Assembly (NCBI GenBank): GCA_947627245.1
Contig: CANQVH010000007.1
Location: 1-64,000, forward strand
Direction: 5' to 3'
From: an uncultured Lachnospiraceae bacterium
GTDB lineage: Bacteria > Bacillota > Clostridia > Lachnospirales > Lachnospiraceae
Length of the DNA stretch: 64,000 bases
The notes beneath the pieces were generated by a model. That model saw only the letters and a list, made by a program, of their open reading frames with translations, made no database searches and had not been told where the DNA came from. This document shows, piece by piece, positions 44,008-53,698 of this stretch. The position numbers and the translations under genes are program-made. Numbering within the stretch: the stretch's first letter is position 1; every line of letters starts with the position of its first letter.

Positions 44008-44517
44008 ATGGCGAAGGTAGGCATTGTGATGGGCAGTGATTCCGATATGCCCGTGATGAGCAAGGCGGCGGATATACTGGAGGAGCTCGGAATAGAATAT
44101 GAGATGCGGATCATCTCGGCGCACCGGGAGCCGGACGTGTTCTTCGAGTACGCGAAGACCGCGGAGGAGAAGGGTTTCAAGGTGATCATCGCGGGGGCGG
44201 GTATGGCTGCGCATCTGCCGGGCATGTGCGCGGCGATCTTTCCGATGCCGGTCATCGGGATTCCGATGCACACGACGTCGCTCGGCGGCAGGGATTCTCT
44301 GTACTCGATCGTGCAGATGCCGAGCGGTATTCCGGTCGCTACGGTAGCGATCAATGGCGGAGCGAACGCCGGTCTCCTTGCGGCGAAGATCCTCGCCACC
44401 TCGGACCCGGAGCTTCTTGCGAAGGTGAAGGCATACGCGGCCAAGCTGAAGGCACAGGTCGAGGCGAAGGACGAAAAGCTGCAGCAGGCCGGGTACAAGA
44501 ACTATTCGCAAAGCTAA
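44008..44517 (+). CDS. purE: N5-carboxyaminoimidazole ribonucleotide mutase
   Basis: A 169-residue class I Pur[15 protein letters not shown] starts the fold. The catalytic region has [12 protein letters not shown] and [15 protein letters not shown], and the substrate loop has [15 protein letters not shown]. It moves the carboxyl group to make CAIR in purine synthesis. AGAGGAG precedes the ATG at 44008. It heads purE-purM-purN-purD; purK is not seen, so the carboxylation step may be encoded elsewhere. Confidence 0.96.
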   Translation: MAKVGIVMGSDSDMPVMSKAADILEELGIEYEMRIISAHREPDVFFEYAKTAEEKGFKVIIAGAGMAAHLPGMCAAIFPMPVIGIPMHTTSLGGRDSLYSIVQMPSGIPVATVAINGGANAGLLAAKILATSDPELLAKVKAYAAKLKAQVEAKDEKLQQAGYKNYSQS

Positions 44518-44653
44518 TAGACTGTATAGAGATATCAGAAGGCGGCTTTTTCGAGTTTAGTGCCATACTCGAAGTGAGAAAACCGCAGGTTTTCTGAGGG
44601 TGGACAAGGCTCAGGAGTAGAGAAGACAATAACATGCAGATCGGGAGGAACGT
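44518..44653 (+). other. purE-purM gap with two stem-loops
   Basis: TTCGAGT (44550-44556) pairs with ACTCGAA (44567-44573) around a 10-base loop. AGAAAACC (44577-44584) pairs with GGTTTTCT (44588-44595) around 3 bases. No T-run follows, so an intrinsic terminator is unlikely; this may be a processing or attenuation element. Confidence 0.5.
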
Positions 44654-45679
44654 ATGGACTACAAGAAGGCAGGAGTAGATATTGAGGCAGGTTACAAGTC
44701 CGTGGAGCTCATGAAGGAGCATGTGAAGCGGACGATGCGCCCGGAGATGCTTACAGGTATCGGCGGATTTTCCGGGGCATTCTCGATGGAAGCGTTCAAA
44801 AATATGGAGAAGCCGACGCTCGTGTCCGGGACGGACGGCGTCGGGACGAAGTTGAAGCTCGCGTTTCTGCTGGACAAGCATGATACAATCGGCATCGACT
44901 GTGTGGCGATGTGCGTGAACGACATCGCGTGCGCGGGCGGCGAACCGCTGTTTTTCCTCGACTATATTGCCTGCGGGAAGAACTATCCGGAGAAGATCGC
45001 GTCGATCGTCGGCGGCGTAGCGGAGGGCTGCGTACAGGCGGGAGCGGCGCTGATCGGCGGCGAGACGGCGGAGCATCCGGGTATGATGCCGGAGGACGAG
45101 TACGATCTGGCCGGATTTGCGGTCGGGGTCGTGGACGAGAAGGATCTGATCACAGGCAAGGATCTGAAGCCGGGCGATGTGCTTCTGGGGATCGCGTCCA
45201 CGGGCGTGCACAGCAACGGTTTTTCCCTCATCCGCAAGGTGTTCCCGATGGAGCGGGAAGCCTTGAACGAATACTATGAGGAGCTTGGGGCGACGCTCGG
45301 CGAGGCGCTTCTGACTCCGACAAGAATCTATGTGAAGGCGCTTCGCAGCGTCAGGGAGGCGGGCGTGCGTGTCAAGGCGTGCAGCCACATCACAGGCGGC
45401 GGTTTCTATGAGAATGTGCCGCGGATGCTCCCGGACGGCGTGCGCGCCGTGATTAAGAAGGACAGCTATCCGGTACCGGCGATCTTCCGTATGCTCGCGC
45501 AGCGCGGAGACATCGCCGAGGAGATGATGTACAATACCTACAATATGGGCATCGGCATGGTAGTCGCGGTCGCACCCGAGGACGTCACGGCAGCGGTCGC
45601 GGCAATCGAATCGGCGGGCGATACGGTGTACCAGATCGGCGGCATCGAGGCCGGGAAAAAGGGAGTGGTGCTATGCTGA
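44654..45679 (+). CDS. purM: phosphoribosylformylglycinamidine cyclo-ligase (AIR synthetase)
   Basis: A 341-residue AIR synthetase. It starts [20 protein letters not shown] and has the ATP/substrate motifs [52 protein letters not shown] and [14 protein letters not shown]. It closes the imidazole ring of AIR. The ATG lies behind GGGAGGAACG. purN starts 7 bases before its stop codon ends, giving translational coupling. Confidence 0.97.
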   Translation: MDYKKAGVDIEAGYKSVELMKEHVKRTMRPEMLTGIGGFSGAFSMEAFKNMEKPTLVSGTDGVGTKLKLAFLLDKHDTIGIDCVAMCVNDIACAGGEPLFFLDYIACGKNYPEKIASIVGGVAEGCVQAGAALIGGETAEHPGMMPEDEYDLAGFAVGVVDEKDLITGKDLKPGDVLLGIASTGVHSNGFSLIRKVFPMEREALNEYYEELGATLGEALLTPTRIYVKALRSVREAGVRVKACSHITGGGFYENVPRMLPDGVRAVIKKDSYPVPAIFRMLAQRGDIAEEMMYNTYNMGIGMVVAVAPEDVTAAVAAIESAGDTVYQIGGIEAGKKGVVLC

Positions 45680-46296
45680 AGCTCGTGGTGATGGTGTCGG
45701 GCGGCGGCACGAACCTTCAGGCGATCATCGACGCGATTGCGGATGGGAGCGTTACGAACGCGCAGATTGTCCGCGTTGTCAGCAACAGCAGCAAAGCCTA
45801 CGCGCTCGAACGCGCGAAGAAGGCAGGGATCGGGACGGTGTGCGTGATGCGCAAGGCTTATCCGGATCCGGAAGAGTTCGACCGCGCGCTGCTTGCGGCG
45901 CTTCAGGAGTCCGGGGCGGATCTCGTCGTTCTGGCAGGCTGTCTGGTCGTGCTTCCGCAGATCGTCATCGACGCATTCCCGAATCGCATCATCAACATTC
46001 ATCCGGCGCTGATCCCGGCATTCTGCGGAAAAGGATATTACGGACTGGCGGTCCATGAGGCGGCGCTCGCGCGCGGCGTGAAGCTGACCGGGGCGACGGT
46101 GCATTTCGCGGACGGCGGCACGGACACAGGGCCGATCATTCTGCAGAAGGCGGTCGAGGTCTGTGAGGGCGATACCCCGGAGATCCTGCAACGCAGGGTC
46201 ATGGAGCGGGCCGAGTGGGTGATCCTGCCGAGGGCGATTGACCTGATCGCGAACGGACATGTGAAGGTTGTAGATGGGAAAGTACACATATCGTAA
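45673..46296 (+). CDS. purN: phosphoribosylglycinamide formyltransferase
   Basis: A 207-residue folate-dependent GAR transformylase. It starts [16 protein letters not shown]; the catalytic Asn/His/Asp set is in [13 protein letters not shown] and [14 protein letters not shown]. It adds the formyl group of formyl-tetrahydrofolate to GAR. It overlaps purM, and purD follows after 20 bases with an AATACGGAGGA site. Confidence 0.96.
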   Translation: MLKLVVMVSGGGTNLQAIIDAIADGSVTNAQIVRVVSNSSKAYALERAKKAGIGTVCVMRKAYPDPEEFDRALLAALQESGADLVVLAGCLVVLPQIVIDAFPNRIINIHPALIPAFCGKGYYGLAVHEAALARGVKLTGATVHFADGGTDTGPIILQKAVEVCEGDTPEILQRRVMERAEWVILPRAIDLIANGHVKVVDGKVHIS

Positions 46297-46316
46297 TAAA
46301 TACGGAGGAAATATTT

Positions 46317-47591
46317 ATGAAGGTGTTGATCGTAGGCAGCGGCGGGCGCGAGCACGCGATCGCGTGGAAGGTGGCGCAGAGTCCAAAGGTGGACAAGATC
46401 TACTGCGCGCCGGGCAACGCGGGGATCGCGGAGTACGCCGAGTGCGTGGATATCAAGGCGATGGAGTTTGATAAGCTTGCCGCGTTCGCAAAGGAGCAGG
46501 CGATTGATCTCACGGTCGTCGGTATGGACGATCCGCTTGTGGGCGGCATTGTCGACGTATTTGAGGAGCAGGGACTGCGGGTGTTCGGCCCGCGGAAGAA
46601 TGCGGCGATCCTCGAGGGCTCGAAGGCGTTCTCGAAGGATTTGATGAAGAAATATCACATTCCGACCGCCGCGTACGAGAATTTCACGGACGCGCAGGCG
46701 GCGCTGGATTATCTGAAGACCGCGAAGTTTCCGATCGTGCTCAAGGCAGATGGGCTGGCGCTCGGCAAGGGCGTGCTGATCTGCAATACGCCCGAGGAGG
46801 CGGAGGCCGGAGTCCGCGAGATCATGACGGACAAGAAGTTCGGAGACGCCGGGAACTGCATGGTGATCGAGGAATTCATGACGGGCAGAGAGGTGTCCGT
46901 GCTGAGCTATGTGGACGGAAAAACGATCAAGCCGATGACCTCCGCGCAGGACCACAAACGTGCCGGCGACGGGGATACCGGGCTGAACACGGGCGGTATG
47001 GGAACTTTTTCGCCGAGCCCGTTCTACACCGAAGAGATAGACGCCTACTGCAGAAAATACATCTATCAGCCGACCGTCGACGCGATGGCTGCCGAGGGAC
47101 GGCCATTTAAGGGGATCATCTTCTTCGGTCTGATGCTGACGGCGGACGGACCGAAGGTGCTCGAATACAACGCGCGCTTCGGAGATCCGGAGGCGCAGGT
47201 CGTGCTTCCGCGGATGAAGACGGATATCATAGACGTGTTCGAGGCCTGTATTGACGGCACTCTGGATCGGATCGATCTGCAGTTTGAGGATAACGCGGCG
47301 GTCTGCGTCGTGCTCGCTTCAAAGGGTTATCCGGTGAGCTATCAGAAGGGCTACCCAATCAAAGGGCTGGATACGTTTAAGGATAAGGAAGGCTATTACG
47401 TGTTCCACGCGGGGACCGCGAGATCCGGCGGCGAGATCGTGACGAACGGCGGGCGCGTGCTCGGCGTGACGGCGACAGGGGCAGACCTGAAGGAAGCCCG
47501 GAAGAATGCGTACGAGGCGACAGGCTGGATCTCGTTTGAAAATAAATACTGCCGAAGCGATATCGGTAAGGCGATCGACGAGGCGGAATGA
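46317..47591 (+). CDS. purD: phosphoribosylamine-glycine ligase
   Basis: A 424-residue ATP-grasp ligase that makes GAR. It starts MKVLIVGSGGREHAIAWK. The ATP-grasp features are FPIVLKADGLALGKGV, MVIEEFMTGREVSVL, the metal-ligand stretch VLEYNARFGDPEAQVVLPRM and the C-terminal FHAGT region. It is the last pur gene; purF, purH and purL are not in the window. The following gene starts at or just after its stop. Confidence 0.97.
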   Translation: MKVLIVGSGGREHAIAWKVAQSPKVDKIYCAPGNAGIAEYAECVDIKAMEFDKLAAFAKEQAIDLTVVGMDDPLVGGIVDVFEEQGLRVFGPRKNAAILEGSKAFSKDLMKKYHIPTAAYENFTDAQAALDYLKTAKFPIVLKADGLALGKGVLICNTPEEAEAGVREIMTDKKFGDAGNCMVIEEFMTGREVSVLSYVDGKTIKPMTSAQDHKRAGDGDTGLNTGGMGTFSPSPFYTEEIDAYCRKYIYQPTVDAMAAEGRPFKGIIFFGLMLTADGPKVLEYNARFGDPEAQVVLPRMKTDIIDVFEACIDGTLDRIDLQFEDNAAVCVVLASKGYPVSYQKGYPIKGLDTFKDKEGYYVFHAGTARSGGEIVTNGGRVLGVTATGADLKEARKNAYEATGWISFENKYCRSDIGKAIDEAE

Positions 47592-47623
47592 CAGAGAAGG
47601 TTTCAGTGAGGAGTGTAATTGCG

Positions 47624-48664
47624 ATGAGGAAGAGAAGCAGCAAATGGAAGATACTGTTCATGCTGGCGATGGCGCTGTCATGGATATGCGCGCTCAGTGC
47701 GGCGGCGGGAGAAGGGTCGAACGACAATTCGCTTGCCGATCTGGGAATTCTGACCGAGGGAGCGGAGATCTTTCCGGAATTCGGGTACGGAGTGACCGAG
47801 TACGAGGTGCGGGTTCCCGCGGGGACGCAGAAGCTCGAGCTTGATCCGATCCCGACAAACGGAAACGCTTGGATCGTGGATATCACGGGGACGGAGCTGG
47901 TAGACGGAGAGACGACGGTCGAGATCACCGTGGAGGCACAGAACGGAGAGCGTTATCCGTATCACCTGCATGTGACGGAGGCCGGCGCAGGAGCCGCAGC
48001 GGAGACAGAGCCGGCGCCCGAGACGGAACCGGAGACGGAGCCTGAACCAGAGACCGAGGATCCGCGGTACGTCAAGGTAGACCGGACGACACTTCAGGAG
48101 GCGGAGAACACGATCAACGCGCTGAAGGATGAGACGAGGAGCTACCGCGACAGATCGACCATGCTGATGCGGATCCTGTACGGAATGATCGCGTTCAGCG
48201 TGGTGCTTCTTTTCATTGTGATCAATCTGCTCCTGAAGAAAAAGGATCTGAAGGAAGAGCTTCAGGGATACCGGGGATACGATATGAGCCGCATGCCGGA
48301 GCAATATATGGACGACGGCGCGCAGGGACGCAGACAGCAGCGATATATGGATGACGGCGCGCAGGAGCGCAGGCCGCAGCGATACATGGACGATGGCGCG
48401 CAGGAGCGCAGGCCGCAGCAGTACACGGGTACCGGCTCGCAGGAGAGGGAGCCTCAGTTGCAGGTGTATCGGCCGGAGCCGCCGATCGAGCGGGATGATC
48501 CGGCTACGGTTCCGAAGCCGCAGAAGGCGAAAAAACGCCCGAAGAAGATGCCGGAATATCAGCAGCCTCAGCAGCAACCGGCGCAGAGCCGCAAGGAGAA
48601 CGGACAGGACCCGCAGAGAAAAGGGAAATCAGATAAGGTGGAGATTACCATGATCGATCTGTAA
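47624..48664 (+). CDS. membrane-anchored cadherin-like beta-sandwich protein with C-terminal 13-residue repeats
   Basis: About 346 residues. A signal peptide (MRKRSSKWKILFMLAMALSW) is followed by a domain with LADLGILTEGAEIFPEFGYGVTEYEVRVP-like sequence, typical of the cadherin-like beta-sandwich (PF12733). Then come a Glu/Pro/Thr linker, a membrane helix near residues 180-205 and a cytoplasmic, Arg/Gln/Pro-rich tail. The tail has four tandem copies of a 13-residue unit (YMDDGAQERRPQR). GAGGAG supports the ATG at 47624, though an ATG at 47588 overlapping the purD stop would add 12 residues. Role unknown. Confidence 0.7.
   Translation: MRKRSSKWKILFMLAMALSWICALSAAAGEGSNDNSLADLGILTEGAEIFPEFGYGVTEYEVRVPAGTQKLELDPIPTNGNAWIVDITGTELVDGETTVEITVEAQNGERYPYHLHVTEAGAGAAAETEPAPETEPETEPEPETEDPRYVKVDRTTLQEAENTINALKDETRSYRDRSTMLMRILYGMIAFSVVLLFIVINLLLKKKDLKEELQGYRGYDMSRMPEQYMDDGAQGRRQQRYMDDGAQERRPQRYMDDGAQERRPQQYTGTGSQEREPQLQVYRPEPPIERDDPATVPKPQKAKKRPKKMPEYQQPQQQPAQSRKENGQDPQRKGKSDKVEITMIDL
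48303..48458 (+). repeat. four tandem 39-bp in-frame repeats
   Basis: Four head-to-tail copies of a 39-base unit encode QYMDDGAQGRRQQ, two near-identical RYMDDGAQERRPQ copies and a diverged QYTGTGSQEREPQ. The middle two differ at few bases, so copy number could vary by slippage without breaking the frame. Confidence 0.75.
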
Positions 48665-48692
48665 GGCGCGAATTCGCGTCGGCAGTCGCCAA

Positions 48693-48760
48693 GGGGCAGG
48701 GCGTCTCCGGGGAGGATTCGCAGAGGCGTCCGTCCGGAGCTGTCCCTGCCCGCCCTGTTT
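48693..48760 (+). terminator. terminator-like hairpin after the repeat protein gene
   Basis: GGGGCAGGG (48693-48701) pairs with CCCTGCCC (48744-48751), with an inner CTCCGG/CCGGAG stem, followed by GCCCTGTTTTC. The T-tract is short but well placed before the gntR gene. Confidence 0.55.
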
Positions 48761-48791
48761 TCAGTACATATTACAAAGGAGGAAAAACCAG

Positions 48792-49175
48792 ATGTTGATA
48801 CAGATAGACTTTCAGAGCGAAGAGGCGCTTTACATGCAGCTTAGAAACCAGATCATACTTGGGATCGCCACGTCAATGCTCCGGGAGGGAGACCCGCTGC
48901 CGTCGGTGAGGCAGCTCGCGGGCGACATTGGGATTAATATGCACACGGTGAACAAGGCTTACTCCGTGCTGCGGCAGGAGGGCTTCGTGACGATCGACCG
49001 GAGAAAGGGCGCGGTCGTCGCGGTGGACGTCAACAAGCTGCAGGCGTCGGAGGAGATGAAGAAGGAGCTTCGCGTGATCCTTGCGAAAGGATTCTGTAAA
49101 AACATCACGCGCGAAGAAGTGTACGGGATGATCGATGAGATATATGACGAGTATGGGAAACAGGAGGACGATTGA
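48792..49175 (+). CDS. GntR-family regulator, YtrA type
   Basis: A 127-residue protein: a GntR winged helix (EALYMQLRNQIILGIA, then LPSVRQLAGDIGINMHTVNKAYSVLRQEGFVTIDRRKG) with only a short helical tail and no ligand domain, as in the YtrA subgroup. These usually repress a neighbouring ABC transporter operon. Here the coupled downstream gene is clpC (TGATG overlap), an unusual partner. AAAGGAGG precedes the ATG. The effector is unknown. Confidence 0.88.
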   Translation: MLIQIDFQSEEALYMQLRNQIILGIATSMLREGDPLPSVRQLAGDIGINMHTVNKAYSVLRQEGFVTIDRRKGAVVAVDVNKLQASEEMKKELRVILAKGFCKNITREEVYGMIDEIYDEYGKQEDD

Positions 49176-51616
49176 TGCAGGGTAATTTCACAAAGAGCGC
49201 CGTACAGGTGCAGAGCCTCGCGGTGAAAGCGGCAAAGAGCTGCGGACACAGCTATATCGGTTCTGAGCACCTTCTGATCGGTCTTATACAGGAGACGAAG
49301 GGTGCGGCAGGAGCGGTTCTGCGGGCGCACCATGTGGAGGAGGAGAAGCTCAGGGAGCTGATCGACCGGCTGATCGCGCCGGAGAGCAGCGTGCTCTCGG
49401 CGCAGGAGGAGGGCTGGAGCCCGCGCGCGCAGGAGATCCTGCAGGCGAGCGTCGAGACGGCTCAGTTCCTCGGCAGCGAGCAGACCGGGACGGAGCATAT
49501 TCTGTTGGCGATCCTTCAGGACGTCGAGTGCGTGGCGGCAAGGCTGCTTCACACGCTCGGGGTGAATCTTCAGAAGCTTTATCTCGACCTTGCGACTGTG
49601 ATGGGAATCCCGGAGGAAAAATACAAGGATCTTCTGAGGGAAGCCCGCGCGGACGGAGGCACGACGAATACGCCGATGCTCGACCAGTACAGCCGGGATC
49701 TGACGGAGCTGGCGGCCGCGCACAAGCTGGACGTGACGGTCGGCAGGCAGCAGGAGACGGAGCGCATCATCCAGATCCTGAGCAGAAGGACAAAGAACAA
49801 TCCCTGCCTGATCGGAGAGCCCGGGGTCGGTAAGACCGCGATCGTGGAAGGGCTCGCCCAGCGTGTCGCCGCGGATCAGGTGCCGGAGCCGATGCGGGGC
49901 AAGCGTGTTGTGACGCTTGATATGGCCGGAATGGTGGCGGGTTCGAAATACCGCGGCGAGTTTGAGGAGCGGATCAAGCGGATCATCCGCGAGGTGATAG
50001 ACAGCGGCGACGTGCTGCTCTTCGTGGACGAGCTGCATACGATCATCGGCGCGGGCGGCGCGGAAGGCGCGCTCGACGCATCCAATATCCTGAAGCCGTC
50101 GTTGTCCCGCGGCGAGCTGCAGTTGATCGGCGCGACGACGATCGAGGAATACCGCAAATACATCGAGAAAGATCCGGCGCTTGAGCGCAGGTTCCAGCCG
50201 GTGCATGTGGAGGAGCCGTCCGAGGAGGAGACGCAGGAGATCCTGAAGGGCCTGCGCCCGGTCTACGAGAAGCACCACGGCGTGCAGATCACGGACGAGG
50301 CCATTGAAGCTGCCGTGAAGCTGTCCAGACGCTACATCAACGACCGCTTCCTGCCGGACAAGGCGATTGACCTCATCGATGAGGCGTCCGCGCGCAGACA
50401 GCTCGGCTATTACAATGTTTCCGAGCGTCTGACAAAGCTGCAGGAGCAGTACGACGCGACGCTGGACGACCGGGAGACGGCTCTGCGGGAGGGTCGGATC
50501 GAGGACGCAAAAAAATACAACGAAGAGAAGGAAGAGCTTCAGACGAAGCTTGAGCGCGAAAAGAAGCGGATCCGCAGGAAACAGCAGGGACACAAGTCCG
50601 CCGTGACCGCTGAGGACATTGAGCAGATCGTCTCAATCTGGACGAAGGTTCCGGTGCAGAAGCTGGCGGATCGCGAGGGGAAGAGGCTCCTGAAGCTGGA
50701 TCAGCTCCTGCATCACCGCGTGATCGGGCAGGAGGAAGCGGTGCAGGCGGTCGCGAAGGCGATCCGCAGGAGCCGCGCCGGGCTGAAGAGCCCGAACCGT
50801 CCGATCGGGTCATTCCTGTTCTTGGGGCCGACCGGCGTCGGTAAGACGGAGCTCTCCAAGGCGCTTGCGGACGTGGTGTTCGGCAGCGAGCAGTCGATGA
50901 TCCGCGTGGATATGTCAGAATATATGGAGAAGCACAGCGTGTCCCGGCTGGTCGGTTCGCCGCCCGGATATGTAGGGTACGACGAGGGCGGACAGCTCAG
51001 CGAGAAGGTGCGCAGGAATCCGTACTCGGTCGTTCTGTTCGACGAGATTGAGAAAGCGCATCCGGACGTGTTCAACATTCTGCTTCAGGTGCTCGACGAG
51101 GGACACATCACGGATGGACAGGGGCGCAAGATTGATTTCAAGAATACGATCCTGATCCTGACGTCAAACGCGGGCGCGCAGTCGATCGTGGCGCCGAAGC
51201 ATCTCGGGTTCGGAGCGGGGAGCGACGAGAAGAAGAATTACGAGTCGATGAAAGCAAGCGTGCTTGAGGAGGTGCGCAGGATCTTCCGGCCGGAGTTTCT
51301 GAACCGCATCGATGAGACGATCGTCTTCCATCAGCTCACGGAGGAAAACATCCGCGACATCGCAGGGCTGCTGCTCGACGAGCTTGCGAAGCGCTGCAGG
51401 GAGCAGATGAACCTCACGCTGAAATTCAGCGCGGCGCTGCGGCAGTACATCGCGAAAGAGGGCTTCGACCCGAAATACGGGGCGCGTCCCCTGCGGCGCG
51501 CGGTCCAGAGCAAGGTCGAGGATCTGCTGGCGGAGGAAATCCTGAGTGGAAAGGTGCATGCGGGAGATACGGTGCATGTTTCGTGCAGGAACGGAAAGGT
51601 TTCATTTTCTGTCTGA
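49175..51616 (+). CDS. clpC: ClpC-type AAA+ unfoldase
   Basis: An 813-residue Hsp100 protein. The N-terminal Clp repeat domain (about 1-145) is followed by AAA-1 with Walker [14 protein letters not shown] and Walker [16 protein letters not shown], a middle domain with the coiled segment [13 protein letters not shown], and AAA-2 with Walker [14 protein letters not shown] and Walker [13 protein letters not shown]. It unfolds proteins for ClpP. The ATG at 49175 overlaps the gntR stop and lies behind CAGGAGG. The common ctsR-mcsA-mcsB genes are missing here, so heat-shock control by CtsR is not evident. Confidence 0.94.
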   Translation: MQGNFTKSAVQVQSLAVKAAKSCGHSYIGSEHLLIGLIQETKGAAGAVLRAHHVEEEKLRELIDRLIAPESSVLSAQEEGWSPRAQEILQASVETAQFLGSEQTGTEHILLAILQDVECVAARLLHTLGVNLQKLYLDLATVMGIPEEKYKDLLREARADGGTTNTPMLDQYSRDLTELAAAHKLDVTVGRQQETERIIQILSRRTKNNPCLIGEPGVGKTAIVEGLAQRVAADQVPEPMRGKRVVTLDMAGMVAGSKYRGEFEERIKRIIREVIDSGDVLLFVDELHTIIGAGGAEGALDASNILKPSLSRGELQLIGATTIEEYRKYIEKDPALERRFQPVHVEEPSEEETQEILKGLRPVYEKHHGVQITDEAIEAAVKLSRRYINDRFLPDKAIDLIDEASARRQLGYYNVSERLTKLQEQYDATLDDRETALREGRIEDAKKYNEEKEELQTKLEREKKRIRRKQQGHKSAVTAEDIEQIVSIWTKVPVQKLADREGKRLLKLDQLLHHRVIGQEEAVQAVAKAIRRSRAGLKSPNRPIGSFLFLGPTGVGKTELSKALADVVFGSEQSMIRVDMSEYMEKHSVSRLVGSPPGYVGYDEGGQLSEKVRRNPYSVVLFDEIEKAHPDVFNILLQVLDEGHITDGQGRKIDFKNTILILTSNAGAQSIVAPKHLGFGAGSDEKKNYESMKASVLEEVRRIFRPEFLNRIDETIVFHQLTEENIRDIAGLLLDELAKRCREQMNLTLKFSAALRQYIAKEGFDPKYGARPLRRAVQSKVEDLLAEEILSGKVHAGDTVHVSCRNGKVSFSV

Positions 51617-51701
51617 AAGGATGGAATTTCCGATACGGTTATGATAAAATACAAGGGATCGGAGAAAAAGATACGATAGAAGAAATCAGGAGGGCATTAC
51701 A

Positions 51702-52115
51702 ATGTCAGGAATCAAAGAGCTTATACGCACAGAAACGGACGGGACACTGAGCTTCGGGGACTACGAGCTTTCAGAGAAGCAGAAGCGCTCGGACTACGAG
51801 CATGCCGGAGATCTGTACAAGGTGAAGACCTACGCGGATATCACGAAGCTGGAGCGCAACGGCATGTTTGTCTACGAGTCTGTTCCGGGAACGGCCGTAC
51901 ACAATTTCCGTGAGACGGAGAACGGCATTTCGTTTCAGGTAGAGGGCACAAAGGACACGCAGATCATTCTCGGGCTTGAGGAGGACGCGGAGTATAAGAT
52001 CTATATCGACGACACGAACATTGGCACGATGAAGACAAATATGGGCGGAAAGCTGGTGCTCAGCGTGGAGGCAGGCGCGGCGGAAAGCATTCCGGTAAAG
52101 GTAGTGAAGCTGTAA
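51702..52115 (+). CDS. conserved hypothetical protein upstream of radA
   Basis: A 137-residue acidic, soluble protein without a signal peptide. The second half (FRETENGISFQVEGTKDTQIIL, then EYKIYIDDTNIGTM and KLVLSVEAG) looks beta-rich. Similar proteins in related genomes have been labelled endosialidase, but no enzymatic motif is visible and I would not use that name. AGGAGG precedes the ATG; an extended -10 (TGATAAAAT, 51642-51650) may be its promoter. Its TAA directly abuts the radA ATG. Confidence 0.65.
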   Translation: MSGIKELIRTETDGTLSFGDYELSEKQKRSDYEHAGDLYKVKTYADITKLERNGMFVYESVPGTAVHNFRETENGISFQVEGTKDTQIILGLEEDAEYKIYIDDTNIGTMKTNMGGKLVLSVEAGAAESIPVKVVKL

Positions 52116-53477
52116 ATGGCAAAGGCGAAATCGGTGTTCTTCTGCCAGAACTGCGGATTCGAATCTTCGAAGTGGATGGGGCAGTGTCCCGGCTGCAAAG
52201 AGTGGAATACGTTCGCGGAGGAGCCGAAATTAATTCCAAAAAAGACAAATATGGGAGCTGCGCGGCGTGAGGCTGCGCAGCCTCTTGCGCTGTCGCAGAT
52301 CGAGATGGGGCGAACCACGCGGATGACGACTGGGATCGGGGAGCTGGATCGGGTGCTGGGCGGCGGCATCGTGCAGGGTTCGCTTGTGCTGGTAGGCGGC
52401 GATCCCGGCATCGGCAAATCTACGCTGCTTTTGCAGGTGTGCCGCAATCTCTCGCAGGCGGGAAAGCGCGTTCTCTACATATCCGGGGAGGAATCCCTGC
52501 AGCAGATCCGGATGCGGGCAGAGCGTATGGGAGAGTTTACGGAGCAGTTGATGATCCTGTGCGAGACGGATCTGGAGAACATCCGCGAGGCGATCACGAA
52601 GACGGCTCCGGAGGTCGTCATCATCGACTCGATCCAGACTATGTACAACGAGAACGTCACCTCAGCTCCGGGCAGCGTCTCGCAGGTGAGGGAGTCCACG
52701 GGCGTTCTTTTGCAGATCGCGAAGGGAATGGATATCTCGATCTTTATCGTCGGACATGTGACGAAGGAGGGCGTCGTAGCGGGGCCGCGCGTGCTCGAGC
52801 ACATGGTGGATACGGTGCTCTACTTCGAGGGAGACCGCCATGCGGCGTACCGCGTGCTGCGCGGGGTGAAGAATCGTTTCGGCTCGACCAACGAGATCGG
52901 CGTGTTTGAGATGCGCGAGATCGGACTTGTCGAGGTGCCGAATCCCTCAGAATATATGCTGGAGGGTAAGCCGGAGGGAGCTTCCGGATCGATCGTGGCC
53001 TGTACGATGGAAGGGACGCGGCCGGTGCTTCTGGAGGTGCAGGCGCTCGTTTGCAAGACAAATCTGGCGTTTCCGCGCAGGACCGCCGCCGGGACGGACC
53101 TGAACCGTGTCAACCTTCTGATGGCGGTGCTCGAGAAGCGCGCGGGACTCGGCCTTTCCTCCTGCGACGCTTATGTGAACATCGCCGGAGGCATCCGCAT
53201 GAACGAACCGGCGCTGGATCTCGGCATTATTCTTGCCATCGCGTCGAGCATGAAGGATCAGCCGATCGACGAGAAAACGATCGCATTTGGAGAGGTGGGA
53301 CTAAGCGGCGAGGTGCGCTCCGTCAGTATGGCGGAGCAGCGCGTGCGCGAGGCGAAGCGGCTCGGCTTCGATACGGTTATCCTGCCGGAAGCCTGCCGCA
53401 GACAGGCGTCGAAGGTCGAGGGGATACAACTGACCGGAGTGAAAAACGTGCGCGAGGCGATCCGGGCGATTTCATAA
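52116..53477 (+). CDS. radA: DNA repair protein RadA
   Basis: A 453-residue RecA-like branch-migration helicase of full length. The N-terminal zinc finger is FFCQNCGF, then GQCPGCKEW. Walker A is GGDPGIGKSTLLLQ near residue 95, the RadA signature KNRFGSTNEIG is present, and the C-terminal domain is Lon-like (DAYVNIAGGIRMNEPALDLGI). It helps homologous recombination and natural transformation. It starts directly after the stop of the upstream gene without a gap, so it depends on coupling. A strong terminator follows. Confidence 0.97.
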   Translation: MAKAKSVFFCQNCGFESSKWMGQCPGCKEWNTFAEEPKLIPKKTNMGAARREAAQPLALSQIEMGRTTRMTTGIGELDRVLGGGIVQGSLVLVGGDPGIGKSTLLLQVCRNLSQAGKRVLYISGEESLQQIRMRAERMGEFTEQLMILCETDLENIREAITKTAPEVVIIDSIQTMYNENVTSAPGSVSQVRESTGVLLQIAKGMDISIFIVGHVTKEGVVAGPRVLEHMVDTVLYFEGDRHAAYRVLRGVKNRFGSTNEIGVFEMREIGLVEVPNPSEYMLEGKPEGASGSIVACTMEGTRPVLLEVQALVCKTNLAFPRRTAAGTDLNRVNLLMAVLEKRAGLGLSSCDAYVNIAGGIRMNEPALDLGIILAIASSMKDQPIDEKTIAFGEVGLSGEVRSVSMAEQRVREAKRLGFDTVILPEACRRQASKVEGIQLTGVKNVREAIRAIS

Positions 53478-53483
53478 AAACAG

Positions 53484-53529
53484 ACGGGCTTTTCCGCGGT
53501 TTGTTTTCGCGGAGGCCCGTTGTTTTTTT
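53484..53529 (+). terminator. rho-independent terminator after radA
   Basis: ACGGGC (53484-53489) pairs with GCCCGT (53515-53520), with an inner CCGCGG-type stem, followed by TGTTTTTTT. Confidence 0.85.
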
Positions 53530-53536
53530 AAGAAAA

Positions 53537-53565
53537 TTGTCAGATTTCCATAAAGAAAATATAGC
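53537..53565 (+). promoter_or_regulatory. probable promoter of the two-component operon
   Basis: TTGTCA (53537-53542) and TATAGC (53560-53565) at 17 bases spacing; a second -10-like TATACT lies at 53576-53581. Confidence 0.45.
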
Positions 53566-53698
53566 CGCCGTCTGTTATACTGTTTTCAGAAACGCCGGGT
53601 ACGCAGGGCAGGTGTGATCCGACACATGTGCAGGGCAGGATTCGGACGGCGGCATGTCGGCGCGATCGCGGTTTATCGGACGGGGAGGCAATTTACAG

